Source of the DNA: Erysipelotrichaceae bacterium | GTDB taxonomy: Bacteria > Bacillota > Clostridia > TANB77 > CAG-508 | DNA: 47,290 nucleotides | Assembly: GCA_021769225.1 (NCBI GenBank) | Contig: JAETTH010000009.1 | Span: 1 to 47,290, forward strand | Reading direction: 5' to 3' | Program-made: the position numbers and the translations under genes | The notes under the pieces: generated by a model | Database searches by the model: none | What the model was told of the DNA's origin: nothing | The model's input: only the letters and a program-made list of their open reading frames with translations | Shown: positions 9,969-18,792 of the stretch, in pieces | How positions within the stretch are numbered: the first letter of the stretch is position 1 | Layout: each line of letters opens with the position of its first letter

Positions 9969-10520
9969 TTATTTCTTTAAAATATCCTCTTTTTTAATAG
10001 CTCCTTGTTTTACTAATGCCTTGCTGTACATAATAAGAGCAAAAATAGTAAGTGCTAAAGCTAAATAGTAAACATATTGATCAAAAGCAAAATCAATTGC
10101 AAAATACTTTCTAGCAAGAGAACATACAATAGCAATATAAAAAATAACAGTGGCTAATTTTCCATACCATTTACTAGAGACAACAAAGTCTTTTCCATAA
10201 AGGAAAGAAGCTCCAGCAATCATAATAAACTCTTTTAAAACAACAACAATTAAAATCCACATAGGGATAATCTGTTCAATGACAAGTACAACTAATATAG
10301 AAATTTGTGTTGCTTTATCTGCTAAGGGATCAATCAATTTACCGAAATCTGTGATAAAGTTATACTTTCTAGCAATATAACCATCTAAGATATCTGTTAA
10401 ACCAGATAATGTTAGTACAAGAAAAGCTAACAAATAATTATCTGTCAAAACAGAAATAATGATAAATGGAATTAAGACAAACCTAAGCATTGTTAAAATA
10501 TTTGGTATGTGTTTAGCCAT
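9969..10520 (-). CDS. pgsA: CDP-diacylglycerol-glycerol-3-phosphate 3-phosphatidyltransferase
   Basis: PgsA makes phosphatidylglycerol phosphate, the committed step to phosphatidylglycerol and cardiolipin. The protein is 183 residues with several membrane helices. The CDP-alcohol phosphotransferase signature is present as LDGYIARKYNFITDFG followed by KLIDPLADK, with the four metal-binding aspartates. The start is the ATG at 10520, nine bases after AGGAGG (complement of 10530-10535); a longer frame reaching 10580 lacks such a site. It lies downstream of the ClpE-like gene in the same direction and probably shares its transcript. Confidence 0.93.
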   Translation of the reverse strand: MAKHIPNILTMLRFVLIPFIIISVLTDNYLLAFLVLTLSGLTDILDGYIARKYNFITDFGKLIDPLADKATQISILVVLVIEQIIPMWILIVVVLKEFIMIAGASFLYGKDFVVSSKWYGKLATVIFYIAIVCSLARKYFAIDFAFDQYVYYLALALTIFALIMYSKALVKQGAIKKEDILKK

Positions 10521-10583
10521 TTTAAAAATCCTCCTAAATTCTACATTTTCTATTATATTTTTGTGATCCTTTTTTGTCAAGTA

Positions 10584-12881
10584 CTAAGGATTAATGGTAA
10601 AGACTAACTGGTTTTCGTTTAACGAAACAGAAACTGTTTGACCATTGATTAGATCCCCTCTTAAAATGCGATCAGACAATTCATCTTCGACATATCGCTG
10701 AATTGCTCTTCTTAATGGTCTTGCACCATATTTTAAATCAGTTCCTTTTTCTAATAAAAATTCTTTTGCTTCTTTAGAAACTTCTAATTTCATATTTTTA
10801 TCAGCTAGTGCAGCTTTTGTATCTGCCAACATTAAATCAACAATTTGTAAAAGTTCTTCTTTAGTTAAAGATTCAAATACAACAATTTCATCTACACGAT
10901 TTAAGAATTCAGGTCTAAATACTTGTTTTAATCCATCTAATAATTTTGATTTATCGACAGTTTGTTTTCCGAATCCAATGGAATTTGTATTTAAGTTAGA
11001 GCCCGCATTGGAAGTCATGATAATAATTGTATGTTCAAAACTTACAGTGTTTCCCTGAGAATCTGTTAATCTTCCATCATCTAATACTTGGAGTAAAATA
11101 TTGAAAACATCTGGATGTGCTTTTTCAATTTCATCAAGTAATAAAATCGAGTAAGGATGTCTTTTTACTTTTTCAGTAAGACCTCCTGCATCGTCATAAC
11201 CAACATATCCTGGAGGTGCACCAATTAATTTAGATGTAGAGTGGCTTTCCATATATTCTGACATGTCAATTCGAATAATAGAGGAAGAATTTCCAAACAT
11301 TTCATAAGCTAAACTTTTAGCTAGCTCTGTTTTACCAACACCAGTAGGTCCAACAAAAATAAAAGATGGTGGTTTTTTGGTACTTTTAAGTCCAGCACGA
11401 TTTCTACGAATAGCTCTTGATACTGCTGCAACAGCCTCATTTTGACCAATAATTTTTTTATGAAGATTTGTTTCTAGGTTTAATAATTTTTGAGTTTCGG
11501 CTTCTGTAATTTTCTTAACAGGAATTTTAGTCCAACTCTCAATTACTTCTGCAATATCTTGAACAGTTAATTCTTTTAGTTGCATTTTAGAATTTAATTC
11601 ATCGATTCTTTCGATTAGACTACATTCTTTTGCTTTTAACTCAGCCGCTTTTTGATAATCTTCTGTAGAATCAGCTAAAGCTGCTTCTTCTTTCTGTTCT
11701 TGCACAGAAGCAAGCTCATTTTTTAGTACCTCTAATTGATATAGTTCTTTATTATCTAAGTTAATACGAGAACAAGCTTCATCTAACAAATCAATTGCTT
11801 TATCTGGTAAGAAGCGATCATGAATATATTTTTCAGACATGATAACAGTTTGGCGAATTACATCAGTTGATATTTTTACTTTATGGAAATCTTCATAATA
11901 TTTTTTAATACCATCTAGAATAGAAATAGCATCTGATTGAGAAGGTTCTTCCACAATAATTGGTTGAAATCTTCTTTCTAAAGCACTATCTTTTTCAATA
12001 TATTTACGATATTCTTTTAGAGTGGTAGTACCAATTAACTGAATTTCACCATTGGATAGAGATGGCTTTAAAATATCTGCTGCATTCATGGAATGCTCAG
12101 CATCACCTGCTCCAATGATATTATGAATTTCATCAATAACTAAAATGATGTTACCACAAGCTTTACACTCATCAATAATGGATTTCATTCGACCTTCAAA
12201 TTGACCACGAAATTGTGTACCAGCAATAATAGAAGTCATATCTAATAAATATACTTCTTTATTTAATAATTTAGCAGGAACTCTTCCAGCTGCAATCTTT
12301 AAAGCTAAACCTTGTGCAATGGCAGTTTTACCAACACCTGGTTCACCAATTAAACAAGGATTATTTTTAGAACGACGATTTAGAATCTGAATCATCCTTT
12401 GAATTTCTTTATCTCTTCCAATAACAGCATCTAATAAATTACTTTTGGCTTTTTGAGTAAGATTAGTACCATAAGTATCTAAAAATTTCTTTTTCTTATC
12501 CTTTGGCTTTTTCTCTACTTTAACCTTTTTCTTTTCACTGGTAGTATCTTTAGCATCTTCTGCCTCAGCATTTGGACTTGTTCCAAACATAGAAGCAAAA
12601 ATAGAGCCCAAAGAAGTTCCAGCTTCACCGCCATCTTGTTCTTCTAAATTTTCTATATTTAAATTTTGTGATAAATCACCTAAAATACTCTCAAATTGTT
12701 TTGACATATCATTAACTTCATCTTCAGACAAATTTGCTTGTTTAGCTAAAGTCTCCATAGGATTAATGCCTTTCTTTTTAGCACAATTAAAACATAAGCC
12801 TTCTAGCCCAAACTTTCCATCTGGTAATTGTTTATTGATAAAAATAACAGCTGTATTTTTATTACATACAGAACATAACAT
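10584..12881 (-). CDS. clpE: Zinc-finger Clp ATPase (ClpE/ClpC-type unfoldase)
   Basis: This AAA+ unfoldase feeds ClpP and may also act as a disaggregase. It has 765 residues. A zinc finger at the N-terminus uses Cys3, Cys6, Cys30 and Cys33, as in ClpE rather than ClpC. The first AAA module has GEPGVGKT and ILVIDEIHNI. A UVR-like coiled segment follows (about 395-430). The second module has GPTGVGKTE and ILLLDEIEKA, then a D2-small domain with KYGARPLRRAIQ. A Clp N repeat domain is absent. It is transcribed leftward from the promoter at 12924-12952. No CtsR operator was recognised. ClpC-like naming is possible in databases. Confidence 0.9.
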   Translation of the reverse strand: MLCSVCNKNTAVIFINKQLPDGKFGLEGLCFNCAKKKGINPMETLAKQANLSEDEVNDMSKQFESILGDLSQNLNIENLEEQDGGEAGTSLGSIFASMFGTSPNAEAEDAKDTTSEKKKVKVEKKPKDKKKKFLDTYGTNLTQKAKSNLLDAVIGRDKEIQRMIQILNRRSKNNPCLIGEPGVGKTAIAQGLALKIAAGRVPAKLLNKEVYLLDMTSIIAGTQFRGQFEGRMKSIIDECKACGNIILVIDEIHNIIGAGDAEHSMNAADILKPSLSNGEIQLIGTTTLKEYRKYIEKDSALERRFQPIIVEEPSQSDAISILDGIKKYYEDFHKVKISTDVIRQTVIMSEKYIHDRFLPDKAIDLLDEACSRINLDNKELYQLEVLKNELASVQEQKEEAALADSTEDYQKAAELKAKECSLIERIDELNSKMQLKELTVQDIAEVIESWTKIPVKKITEAETQKLLNLETNLHKKIIGQNEAVAAVSRAIRRNRAGLKSTKKPPSFIFVGPTGVGKTELAKSLAYEMFGNSSSIIRIDMSEYMESHSTSKLIGAPPGYVGYDDAGGLTEKVKRHPYSILLLDEIEKAHPDVFNILLQVLDDGRLTDSQGNTVSFEHTIIIMTSNAGSNLNTNSIGFGKQTVDKSKLLDGLKQVFRPEFLNRVDEIVVFESLTKEELLQIVDLMLADTKAALADKNMKLEVSKEAKEFLLEKGTDLKYGARPLRRAIQRYVEDELSDRILRGDLINGQTVSVSLNENQLVFTINP

Positions 12882-12923
12882 AAATTTATATTTCTCCTAT
12901 TTTTCAAATTTTCTAATAGTATA

Positions 12924-12952
12924 ATCATACATTAAAATACGGAAATAGTCAA
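12924..12952 (-). promoter_or_regulatory. Sigma-A promoter of the clpE-pgsA unit
   Basis: On the minus strand TTGACT (complement of 12947-12952) and TATGAT (complement of 12924-12929) are 17 bases apart, about 45 bases before the start codon. Confidence 0.7.
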
Positions 12953-13020
12953 TTGAATAAAGCAAAAAATGCCTTAAGATATTATTAATGTAATTTTGTT
13001 AAAATTTTTAACGAAAAGGA

Positions 13021-13049
13021 TTGGAAAATAAAGGGAAATATAGTATAAT
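13021..13049 (+). promoter_or_regulatory. Sigma-A promoter of the accessory biosynthetic cluster
   Basis: TTGGAA (13021-13026) and TATAAT (13044-13049) are separated by 17 bases. A leader of about 120 bases without an obvious gene follows, then the ribosome binding site at about 13168. Confidence 0.65.
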
Positions 13050-13177
13050 TATGTAAATTAAAACGCAAACAAATATGATTTTCAAAATCATACTAACACT
13101 TCAAACATAAAATATTCTAATGATAAAGATAACATCTGATAAATAGAGACTATCTTTATATTTTAAGGGGGGAAATT

Positions 13178-13768
13178 ATGCAAGTTACAAAACCATATGA
13201 AACCATTTATTCAATAGGTATTTTATGGAATATTTCTAATAAGTTTTATAGAGAAATGATGAGAAAGATAGCAATATCAAATCCAGTAATACAAATAAGG
13301 AAATATGAAATGGGAGATAAGTATATAGAATTTGTTAGAAGATGTTACCAAGAAGATGTATCTGAAGGATATTTATCTAAGAAAGTTAACAGGATGGAAA
13401 AATCCGATGTTAAAAATATGATTGTTTTTGTTGCAAGAATAGATAATCCAGAATATGAATTTGATGAAATAAAAGAAAAATATCCTTGTAAAGAGATAGC
13501 AACTTTAAAAAGAAAAATAAGAAATGAATTTTCAGATAAAATAGATGATTATTTTTATGATGTGTTATTACATATGTCAGATGACATGACCGAAACTAAT
13601 AAGATGATGACAATATTGGCCGATTATGAAAATAAAGTTGTAGAAGATTTTGTAAGAAAGGGGTATGAACCATATATCAAGTCTGAAAATAAGGATGTAA
13701 TAAAAAAGCATACATATTGCGAAGCTTTAAATAGCTTAGAGAAGAAAAATGAAGAATATGAAAAATAG
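13178..13768 (+). CDS. Unknown protein at the head of the accessory cluster
   Basis: The function is not recognised. The 196-residue product is soluble, charged and has no membrane segment or signal peptide. Its N-terminus reads IYSIGILWNISNKFY, followed by repeated aromatic and charged residues; the middle contains VLLHMSDDMTETN, which could hold metal or nucleotide ligands. The ATG at 13178 follows GGGGGGA-like purines. It stands 31 bases before the aminotransferase gene and is therefore probably cotranscribed with it. By position it may be a partner or substrate-activating enzyme of the same pathway; that is inference. No in-frame CGG codon occurs. Confidence 0.7.
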   Translation: MQVTKPYETIYSIGILWNISNKFYREMMRKIAISNPVIQIRKYEMGDKYIEFVRRCYQEDVSEGYLSKKVNRMEKSDVKNMIVFVARIDNPEYEFDEIKEKYPCKEIATLKRKIRNEFSDKIDDYFYDVLLHMSDDMTETNKMMTILADYENKVVEDFVRKGYEPYIKSENKDVIKKHTYCEALNSLEKKNEEYEK

Positions 13769-13799
13769 TAAAGTATAAGAATAGAAAGAGGGATATTTT

Positions 13800-15344
13800 A
13801 TGGAAGAAGAGATAGCTATAAGTCAATTATTAAAAGAGAATGAATTATTAAAAGCCAAAGCACATGGATTACCAGATGTTGGGAAAAGAGGCGATAATAA
13901 AGAGTTTTATGAAAATGTAGAAAAAGTTGAAAAAGCAGTTAGAGTTTTCTATAATGAGATAAGAGAAATTGACAAAATCGCAGATAATAACGTTCCAAAA
14001 AATAGCTTAGGAGGAGGAAGCCCAGCAAAATTTAAACCATTTCCATTATCATTAAAAGAAGTAAATAAAATAATAAATGATAATAACATTTTTGAATATC
14101 CATTATCAGCAGGAAACGAAGAATATAGGAAAATGATTGTTGAATATCTTGCTCAAGAAGGATTTCAGAATAATAACCCATATAATAAAAACGAAGCAAT
14201 AAAAAACGGATTAACAATTGATAATATTATATTTACAGTTTCTACAACTCATGCATATACTTTAGTTCTAAATGTAATAACAAGACCAGAAGATGTTATT
14301 ATTATGACTGGTCCAAATTATGGATTATTTACTTTTGAACCTGAAAGATTAGACGGAAGAGTAGAAATAATAAATTTAGAGGAAGATGATGAATGGTATA
14401 TAAATCCTCAAAAATTAGCAAAGAAAATAGACATTATAAACCAAGAATTAAGGGAAAAATACAAAGATAGAACTGATTATATCCCAAGAGTCAAAGCCTT
14501 TTTAAATACAAATCCACATAACCCATTAGGAAAAGTAATGAATAGTAAGCATTATGAAAGGTTAAAAAAATTAAGTGAAGAATGTAAAAAAAGAGGTGTC
14601 TTTATTATTGATGATATGGTATATAGAGACCTATCTTATGATAGAGAAGATTTAGCAATGCCAATAGCAACAATACCAAATATGTTTAGTAACACCATCA
14701 CATTATTAGGATTATCTAAAAGTTATGGATTAGCAGGGATAAGAGCAGGAATGATTGTAGCTGATGAAGTTATCATTAGAGGTGTTAGAAATAGAATGTT
14801 TCAACAAATGGATTCACCACCAATTATACAAGGTGCTGCATTGGCTGGAGCATACAATGCAACAGAAGAAAGAAAAGCAGAATATAAAAAATATTTTGAC
14901 GAGATTATTACTGAATATAAATATAGATATGACCTTTTAAGAGCAATGGTAGATGGAATAAATACCATAAAAGATGAAAAAATAAGGAAAATGATCGAAA
15001 AAGAAATACGAAAAGAAATAAAGGATGAAAATGAAATTAAATTAATACTTGAAGGAATTCCAAATGTAAAATTTGTGGATAAAACAGAACCAGAATCTGG
15101 CTTTTTTGCAGTTTTAGATTTTACAAAATTAAAAGGTAAAAAATATATGGAATATATAATAACTAATGAAATAGAATTATTAAAATTTTATTATAAATAT
15201 TTAAGAGTAAAATTTTTTGTTGGAGAATCTATTTCTTGGCCAAACAAAGAGCAATTAGTTGCTAGAGTTACATATGCTTTAGAAAGATCAGATATTATAC
15301 GAGTTTTTTATTATATAAATAAAGGAGCAAGATTATTAGAGTGA
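13800..15344 (+). CDS. PLP-dependent class I/II aminotransferase
   Basis: This is a fold-type I pyridoxal-phosphate enzyme of 514 residues, longer than the usual 390-430. Visible motifs are an N-terminal helical extension of roughly 60 residues, the substrate loop LGGGSPAKF, NPHNPLG for cofactor binding, DDMVYRDLSYD, and the Schiff-base lysine Lys307 in LSKSYGLAGIRAG. An extra charged insertion (about 385-420, rich in Lys, Glu and Ile) precedes the C-terminal domain. The ATG at 13800 is preceded by AGAGGGA. Its stop overlaps the GTG start of the ATP-grasp gene by four bases, implying translational coupling. The amino donor and product are unknown; the linkage to an amide-forming ATP-grasp enzyme suggests an amino-acid-derived metabolite. 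Confidence 0.9.
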   Translation: MEEEIAISQLLKENELLKAKAHGLPDVGKRGDNKEFYENVEKVEKAVRVFYNEIREIDKIADNNVPKNSLGGGSPAKFKPFPLSLKEVNKIINDNNIFEYPLSAGNEEYRKMIVEYLAQEGFQNNNPYNKNEAIKNGLTIDNIIFTVSTTHAYTLVLNVITRPEDVIIMTGPNYGLFTFEPERLDGRVEIINLEEDDEWYINPQKLAKKIDIINQELREKYKDRTDYIPRVKAFLNTNPHNPLGKVMNSKHYERLKKLSEECKKRGVFIIDDMVYRDLSYDREDLAMPIATIPNMFSNTITLLGLSKSYGLAGIRAGMIVADEVIIRGVRNRMFQQMDSPPIIQGAALAGAYNATEERKAEYKKYFDEIITEYKYRYDLLRAMVDGINTIKDEKIRKMIEKEIRKEIKDENEIKLILEGIPNVKFVDKTEPESGFFAVLDFTKLKGKKYMEYIITNEIELLKFYYKYLRVKFFVGESISWPNKEQLVARVTYALERSDIIRVFYYINKGARLLE

Positions 15345-16255
15345 AGATAGGATTAGTTTCTTGTGATAAATATAAGAATAAAATAATTGAAGATATAATG
15401 TTAAAAGATGCATTTATATCTATGGAATTTGATACTAGTATTATTTCTTGGGAAAGCGATAGCATTGAAGAATATGATATTTTAATAATAAGGTCAATAT
15501 GGGGATATCAATACAAATATAATGAATTTATCAATTGGCTAAAAAAAGTCGAAGATAGAAATAAAAAATTAATAAACAATTGTAAAATAATTAAAGAATG
15601 TATTGATAAAGAAATTCAATATAAAAAACTATTAAATAACAATCTTCCTTTTCTTCCATATGAAATTATAGATATTAATAATAAAAATTTGAAAGAAGAA
15701 ATATATGAAAGTATAAAATCTTTTAAAGATATTGGCTATGATGAACTTGTTATAAAGCCTACAATTTCAGAAAGTGGTGCATATACATATATTTATACAG
15801 AAGATAACAAACGAAATAACTATATAGGTTTAGACAACATTATTGTAGAAATGAATAAAATGATATATAATATGCCATATGAAAAACTAATTATACAACC
15901 ATTTTTTAAAGAAATTTACAATGGTGAATGCTCATGTATTGTATTAAATGGTAATATCATTAGAAAAATGATTCGATATCCAGGAGTATTTACCCCAAAA
16001 AAACAAGTAATAAAATCGGATATTATATATGATGATGAAAAAGAACTTATTCAAAGTATATGCAAATGTAATGACTATAATAAAGCAATATATATGCGAG
16101 TAGATTATATAAGAGTAAAAAATGAATTAAAGTTAATGGAATTAGAATTAGCAGATCCAGATTTGTTAACTAGAAATTTGGAAGATGACGAGGAAAAAAG
16201 TAAGTTTATAAATGAATTTGCTTGTGCAATATTGAAAGGAATAAAAATAATATGA
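15341..16255 (+). CDS. ATP-grasp ligase
   Basis: This 304-residue protein resembles ATP-grasp ligases of the glutathione-synthetase/D-cycloserine-ligase type. The N-terminal IIRSIWGYQYKYNEFINWL matches their Rossmann-like pre-domain. Middle motifs include ELVIKPTISESGAYTY for nucleotide binding and KLIIQPFFKEIYNGECS. The C-terminal MELELADPDLL carries the Mg-binding acidic residues. Such enzymes join a carboxylate, activated as an acylphosphate, to an amine or thiol. The GTG start at 15341 overlaps the previous stop by four bases, and its own stop overlaps the next ATG by four. The substrate cannot be named. Confidence 0.82.
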   Translation: MKIGLVSCDKYKNKIIEDIMLKDAFISMEFDTSIISWESDSIEEYDILIIRSIWGYQYKYNEFINWLKKVEDRNKKLINNCKIIKECIDKEIQYKKLLNNNLPFLPYEIIDINNKNLKEEIYESIKSFKDIGYDELVIKPTISESGAYTYIYTEDNKRNNYIGLDNIIVEMNKMIYNMPYEKLIIQPFFKEIYNGECSCIVLNGNIIRKMIRYPGVFTPKKQVIKSDIIYDDEKELIQSICKCNDYNKAIYMRVDYIRVKNELKLMELELADPDLLTRNLEDDEEKSKFINEFACAILKGIKII

Positions 16256-17049
16256 AAAAAATAGTATATATAGATTGTGACGGAACTTTAAAAAATGATA
16301 AAGGAGAAATAAGCCAAAGAACAAAAAAAGCAATTAATCAGTTTACTCAAGCAGGGAATTATATAGTATTATGTACTGGACAACCAAGATATTTTGCAGA
16401 AAAAATCAGTAAAGAAATTGAGTGTGAAAGTTTTTTTATTTCATCTAATGGTGCAGAGATATACAACAATATGGATGGTAATATAATAAAAATTGTTTCC
16501 ATAGATAATATTGATTTTATGAAAATATACGAATATGCAGAAAAGAATGATATTAGAATTGTTGCAGTTTCAGCAGGCAAAGAGTTTGTAACCAAAGAAA
16601 TAAGAAACCAAAACCAATATATGATACCAAATAAATTGCAAGATTTAGAAACATTCTTAAATAATAATAAAATAAAGCAAATAATGCTCATTTCAAATAA
16701 TAACGAAAAAATTAATAAAGCAAAAACAGAATTGATAAATGAAATTGATTCTATTACTATTTTAAATCAATCTACTAATGAAAAAGAACCTTGGGTAGCT
16801 TTTGGAAATTCAAAAGTATCAAAAGGGGAGGCGATAAAAGAATTAACAAAGTATTTAGGAGAAACAATAAATAATACTATTGCTATTGGAAATGGGTATA
16901 ACGATATCTCAATGTTTGAAGTTGCTGGAAGAAGTGTTGCGATGGAAAATGCAGAGGATGACATAAAAAATAAAGTAGATATCATTACTGCTTCAAATAA
17001 TGATGATGGAGTAGCAATATTTTTAGAAAATATTTTAAAAGAAAATTAA
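16252..17049 (+). CDS. Cof-type HAD-family phosphatase
   Basis: This is a HAD hydrolase of subclass IIB, 265 residues, usually acting on sugar phosphates or other phosphorylated metabolites. Motif I is DCDGTL with the nucleophile Asp near residue 8. Motif II lies in VLCTGQPR, the motif III lysine lies in VSKGEAI, and motif IV is IGNGYNDISMF. The ATG at 16252 overlaps the ATP-grasp stop (ATGA), so an upstream in-frame start is unlikely. As the last gene of the four-gene cluster it may remove a phosphate from a pathway intermediate. Confidence 0.9.
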   Translation: MKKIVYIDCDGTLKNDKGEISQRTKKAINQFTQAGNYIVLCTGQPRYFAEKISKEIECESFFISSNGAEIYNNMDGNIIKIVSIDNIDFMKIYEYAEKNDIRIVAVSAGKEFVTKEIRNQNQYMIPNKLQDLETFLNNNKIKQIMLISNNNEKINKAKTELINEIDSITILNQSTNEKEPWVAFGNSKVSKGEAIKELTKYLGETINNTIAIGNGYNDISMFEVAGRSVAMENAEDDIKNKVDIITASNNDDGVAIFLENILKEN

Positions 17050-17055
17050 TAAAAT

Positions 17056-17097
17056 AAAAAAGAGGCATATACATAAAAATATATTTGCCCCTTTTTC
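17056..17097 (+). terminator. Terminator after the accessory cluster
   Basis: AAAAAGAGGCA and TGCCCCTTTTT form a stem with one mismatch, extended inward by TATA-rich pairing. It lies between converging genes and can work in both directions. Confidence 0.6.
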
Positions 17098-17100
17098 CTT

Positions 17101-17682
17101 TTAAATCAAGTTCTCTACAAATTTCACGGTTTCCACAATACTCAAGTTTGTTGTATCAACAAATCTTTTTTCTTGATTAGTAATTCCATCATAGAAACGT
17201 ACTAATAAATCATTATAAAATTCTATAAATGGTTTATCAGTATTGTTATTTCCAGACATCTCTTTACGTTTAACTGATTCATCTGAAGATACATAAAATG
17301 TTAATAGAATATCAGGAAATTTTGGAAAACAATTTAGCAAAAAATTTTTCATTGACTGATATTGAAGTTCAGAACAACGATAATCTTCATAAAAAAGTTC
17401 TAACCAAAATAATCCATCATAGATTCCTCTATCAATTAGAATTACATCATATTCATCACTTGATGCAGATTCTAAAACTTCTAGCAACATTCTTAGCCTA
17501 ATCCATAAATATCCAGTCCATTTCTTTCTATCAATACCATTAGGAGCATTTTTAGTTCTTTCGTGGATATAATACGTTTTTAAGCCTTTGGATTCTAGCC
17601 GAGAAACTAGGGTTTGTATTGTAGAGGTTTTCCCTGAGTCTGGAGTTCCAGTAAACTCAATAATAAAAGGTTTGGAGTTCAT
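17101..17682 (-). CDS. P-loop nucleoside/nucleotide-kinase-like protein
   Basis: This 193-residue protein has a Walker A motif GTPDSGKTS (about 12-20) near the N-terminus, a Walker B-like DVILIDRGIYDG and a later lid-like region with Arg and Lys. The arrangement is that of thymidylate-kinase-like P-loop enzymes, but the substrate is not identifiable. The ATG at 17682 follows GGAGGT. Codon 28 (complement of 17599-17601) is CGG in SRLESK. Reading it with the +1 shift seen elsewhere would hit a stop at once, so here CGG must be read as a normal sense codon if the protein is made. This makes it one of three exceptions in the window and fits recent acquisition. Confidence 0.72.
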   Translation of the reverse strand: MNSKPFIIEFTGTPDSGKTSTIQTLVSRLESKGLKTYYIHERTKNAPNGIDRKKWTGYLWIRLRMLLEVLESASSDEYDVILIDRGIYDGLFWLELFYEDYRCSELQYQSMKNFLLNCFPKFPDILLTFYVSSDESVKRKEMSGNNNTDKPFIEFYNDLLVRFYDGITNQEKRFVDTTNLSIVETVKFVENLI

Positions 17683-17731
17683 AGTTATAAACCTCCTTCT
17701 AATGTAATGAAATTGTTAAATTGTTATACAA

Positions 17732-17763
17732 GTAGTATACTACACAATATGCCGTTCAGTCAA
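17732..17763 (-). promoter_or_regulatory. Promoter with palindromic operator for the kinase gene
   Basis: On the minus strand TTGACT (complement of 17758-17763) and TATACT (complement of 17734-17739) are 18 bases apart. The -10 box lies inside a perfect 12-base palindrome GTAGTATACTAC (17732-17743), which could be a repressor site. Confidence 0.6.
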
Positions 17764-17776
17764 CATAAAGTGAAAG

Positions 17777-18626
17777 CTATTTTATTCGTGCCTTTAAACT
17801 AGCTAAAATTATTTTCCCATTATCATTAATAATATTATTATTAATTCCAGACCCCATTTCTGTATCTGGTTTTACATTTATCCCGTGAAAGTCACTGCCA
17901 CAAGTAAACAACAAATTATTTTTTATTGCAATATCTTTATAGAATTTCATTTCTTCTCTTGTCTGTTTACTATGATAGCATTCTAAACCATCTAATCCTA
18001 ATTTCTTTAGTTCTTTGACTTTTATTTTGAATTCATTAAAGTCTAATTTTAATGTTTGAGGATGAGCTAATATGGCGATGCCACTAAATCTTTTGATTAA
18101 TAAAATCGCTTCCTCTGGTAAAAGTGCTTCCCTTTTTATTTCATTAAATGGCGGTTTATTGAAATACATATCATACGCATCAGAAGTGCAAGAAATACAG
18201 CCCTTTTCATATAGTTCCTTTGCAAAATGTGGCTTGCCTATTATTTGTCCGCACAGAGTGTTTACGAACTTCATCCAAAGTGATATTTATACCTAATTTA
18301 TTAAAACAATCAATAAATCTTTTATTTCTTCTATCTCTATCTTTTTTTATAATATTTAATATTTTTTTTAATTCAGTAGAATTATAATCGATATAATACC
18401 CTAAAATATGCATTTTTCCATATTTAATAGAAGTGTCAAGTTCAATACCTGGGATTACTTCAATATTTTTTGTTCTAGAATATTCAATTGCTTCTTGTAA
18501 TCCCCCTACAGTGTCGTGGTCGGTAATTGAAATAGCATTCAACTTTAATTGACAAGCTTTATCAATAATTTGTGATGGAGTTAATTCTCCGTCAGATACT
18601 GTACTATGAATATGTAAATCAATCAT
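17777..18626 (-). CDS. PHP-domain phosphoesterase, requiring one +1 shift at CGG
   Basis: The product resembles TrpH/YciV-type PHP phosphoesterases (RNase AM family), about 282 residues after recoding. The N-terminal part has MIDLHIHS with the first metal-binding histidines, TDHDTVGG and VIPGIELDT. After 125 codons an in-frame CGG (complement of 18249-18251) must lose its C to continue as GQIIGKPHFAKELYEKG, then AILAHPQTLKLD and TCGSDFHG, the remaining PHP metal motifs. Without the shift translation ends 14 codons later and the C-terminal metal ligands are lost. The ATG at 18626 follows AGGAGGT. The halves fit end to end with no other lesion. Confidence 0.85.
18248..18251 (-). other. +1 recoding site 4 (PHP phosphoesterase), CGGA
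   Basis: On the minus strand TCT GTG CGG ACA is in frame. Skipping the C at 18251 gives GTG GGA CAA ATA and leads into the GKPHFAKEL motif that follows a glycine-containing loop in PHP proteins. Confidence 0.85.
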
Positions 18627-18741
18627 AATTACCTCCTATAACATAATTATTATACATAATGGTATCATATATAATGAATAAAATCAAAAAAATTGATTGA
18701 TATTTTGATATTAATTAATTTACAAAATAGACATAAAGTAA

Positions 18742-18770
18742 TTGAAAAGAAAAAATACAAATGATATAAT
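18742..18770 (+). promoter_or_regulatory. Sigma-A promoter
   Basis: TTGAAA (18742-18747) and TATAAT (18765-18770) are 17 bases apart, just upstream of AAGGAAG and the ATG at 18793. It overlaps a possible in-frame TTG, which makes that upstream start unlikely. Confidence 0.75.
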
Positions 18771-18792
18771 CAAAAAAGAAAGGAAGATTTTT

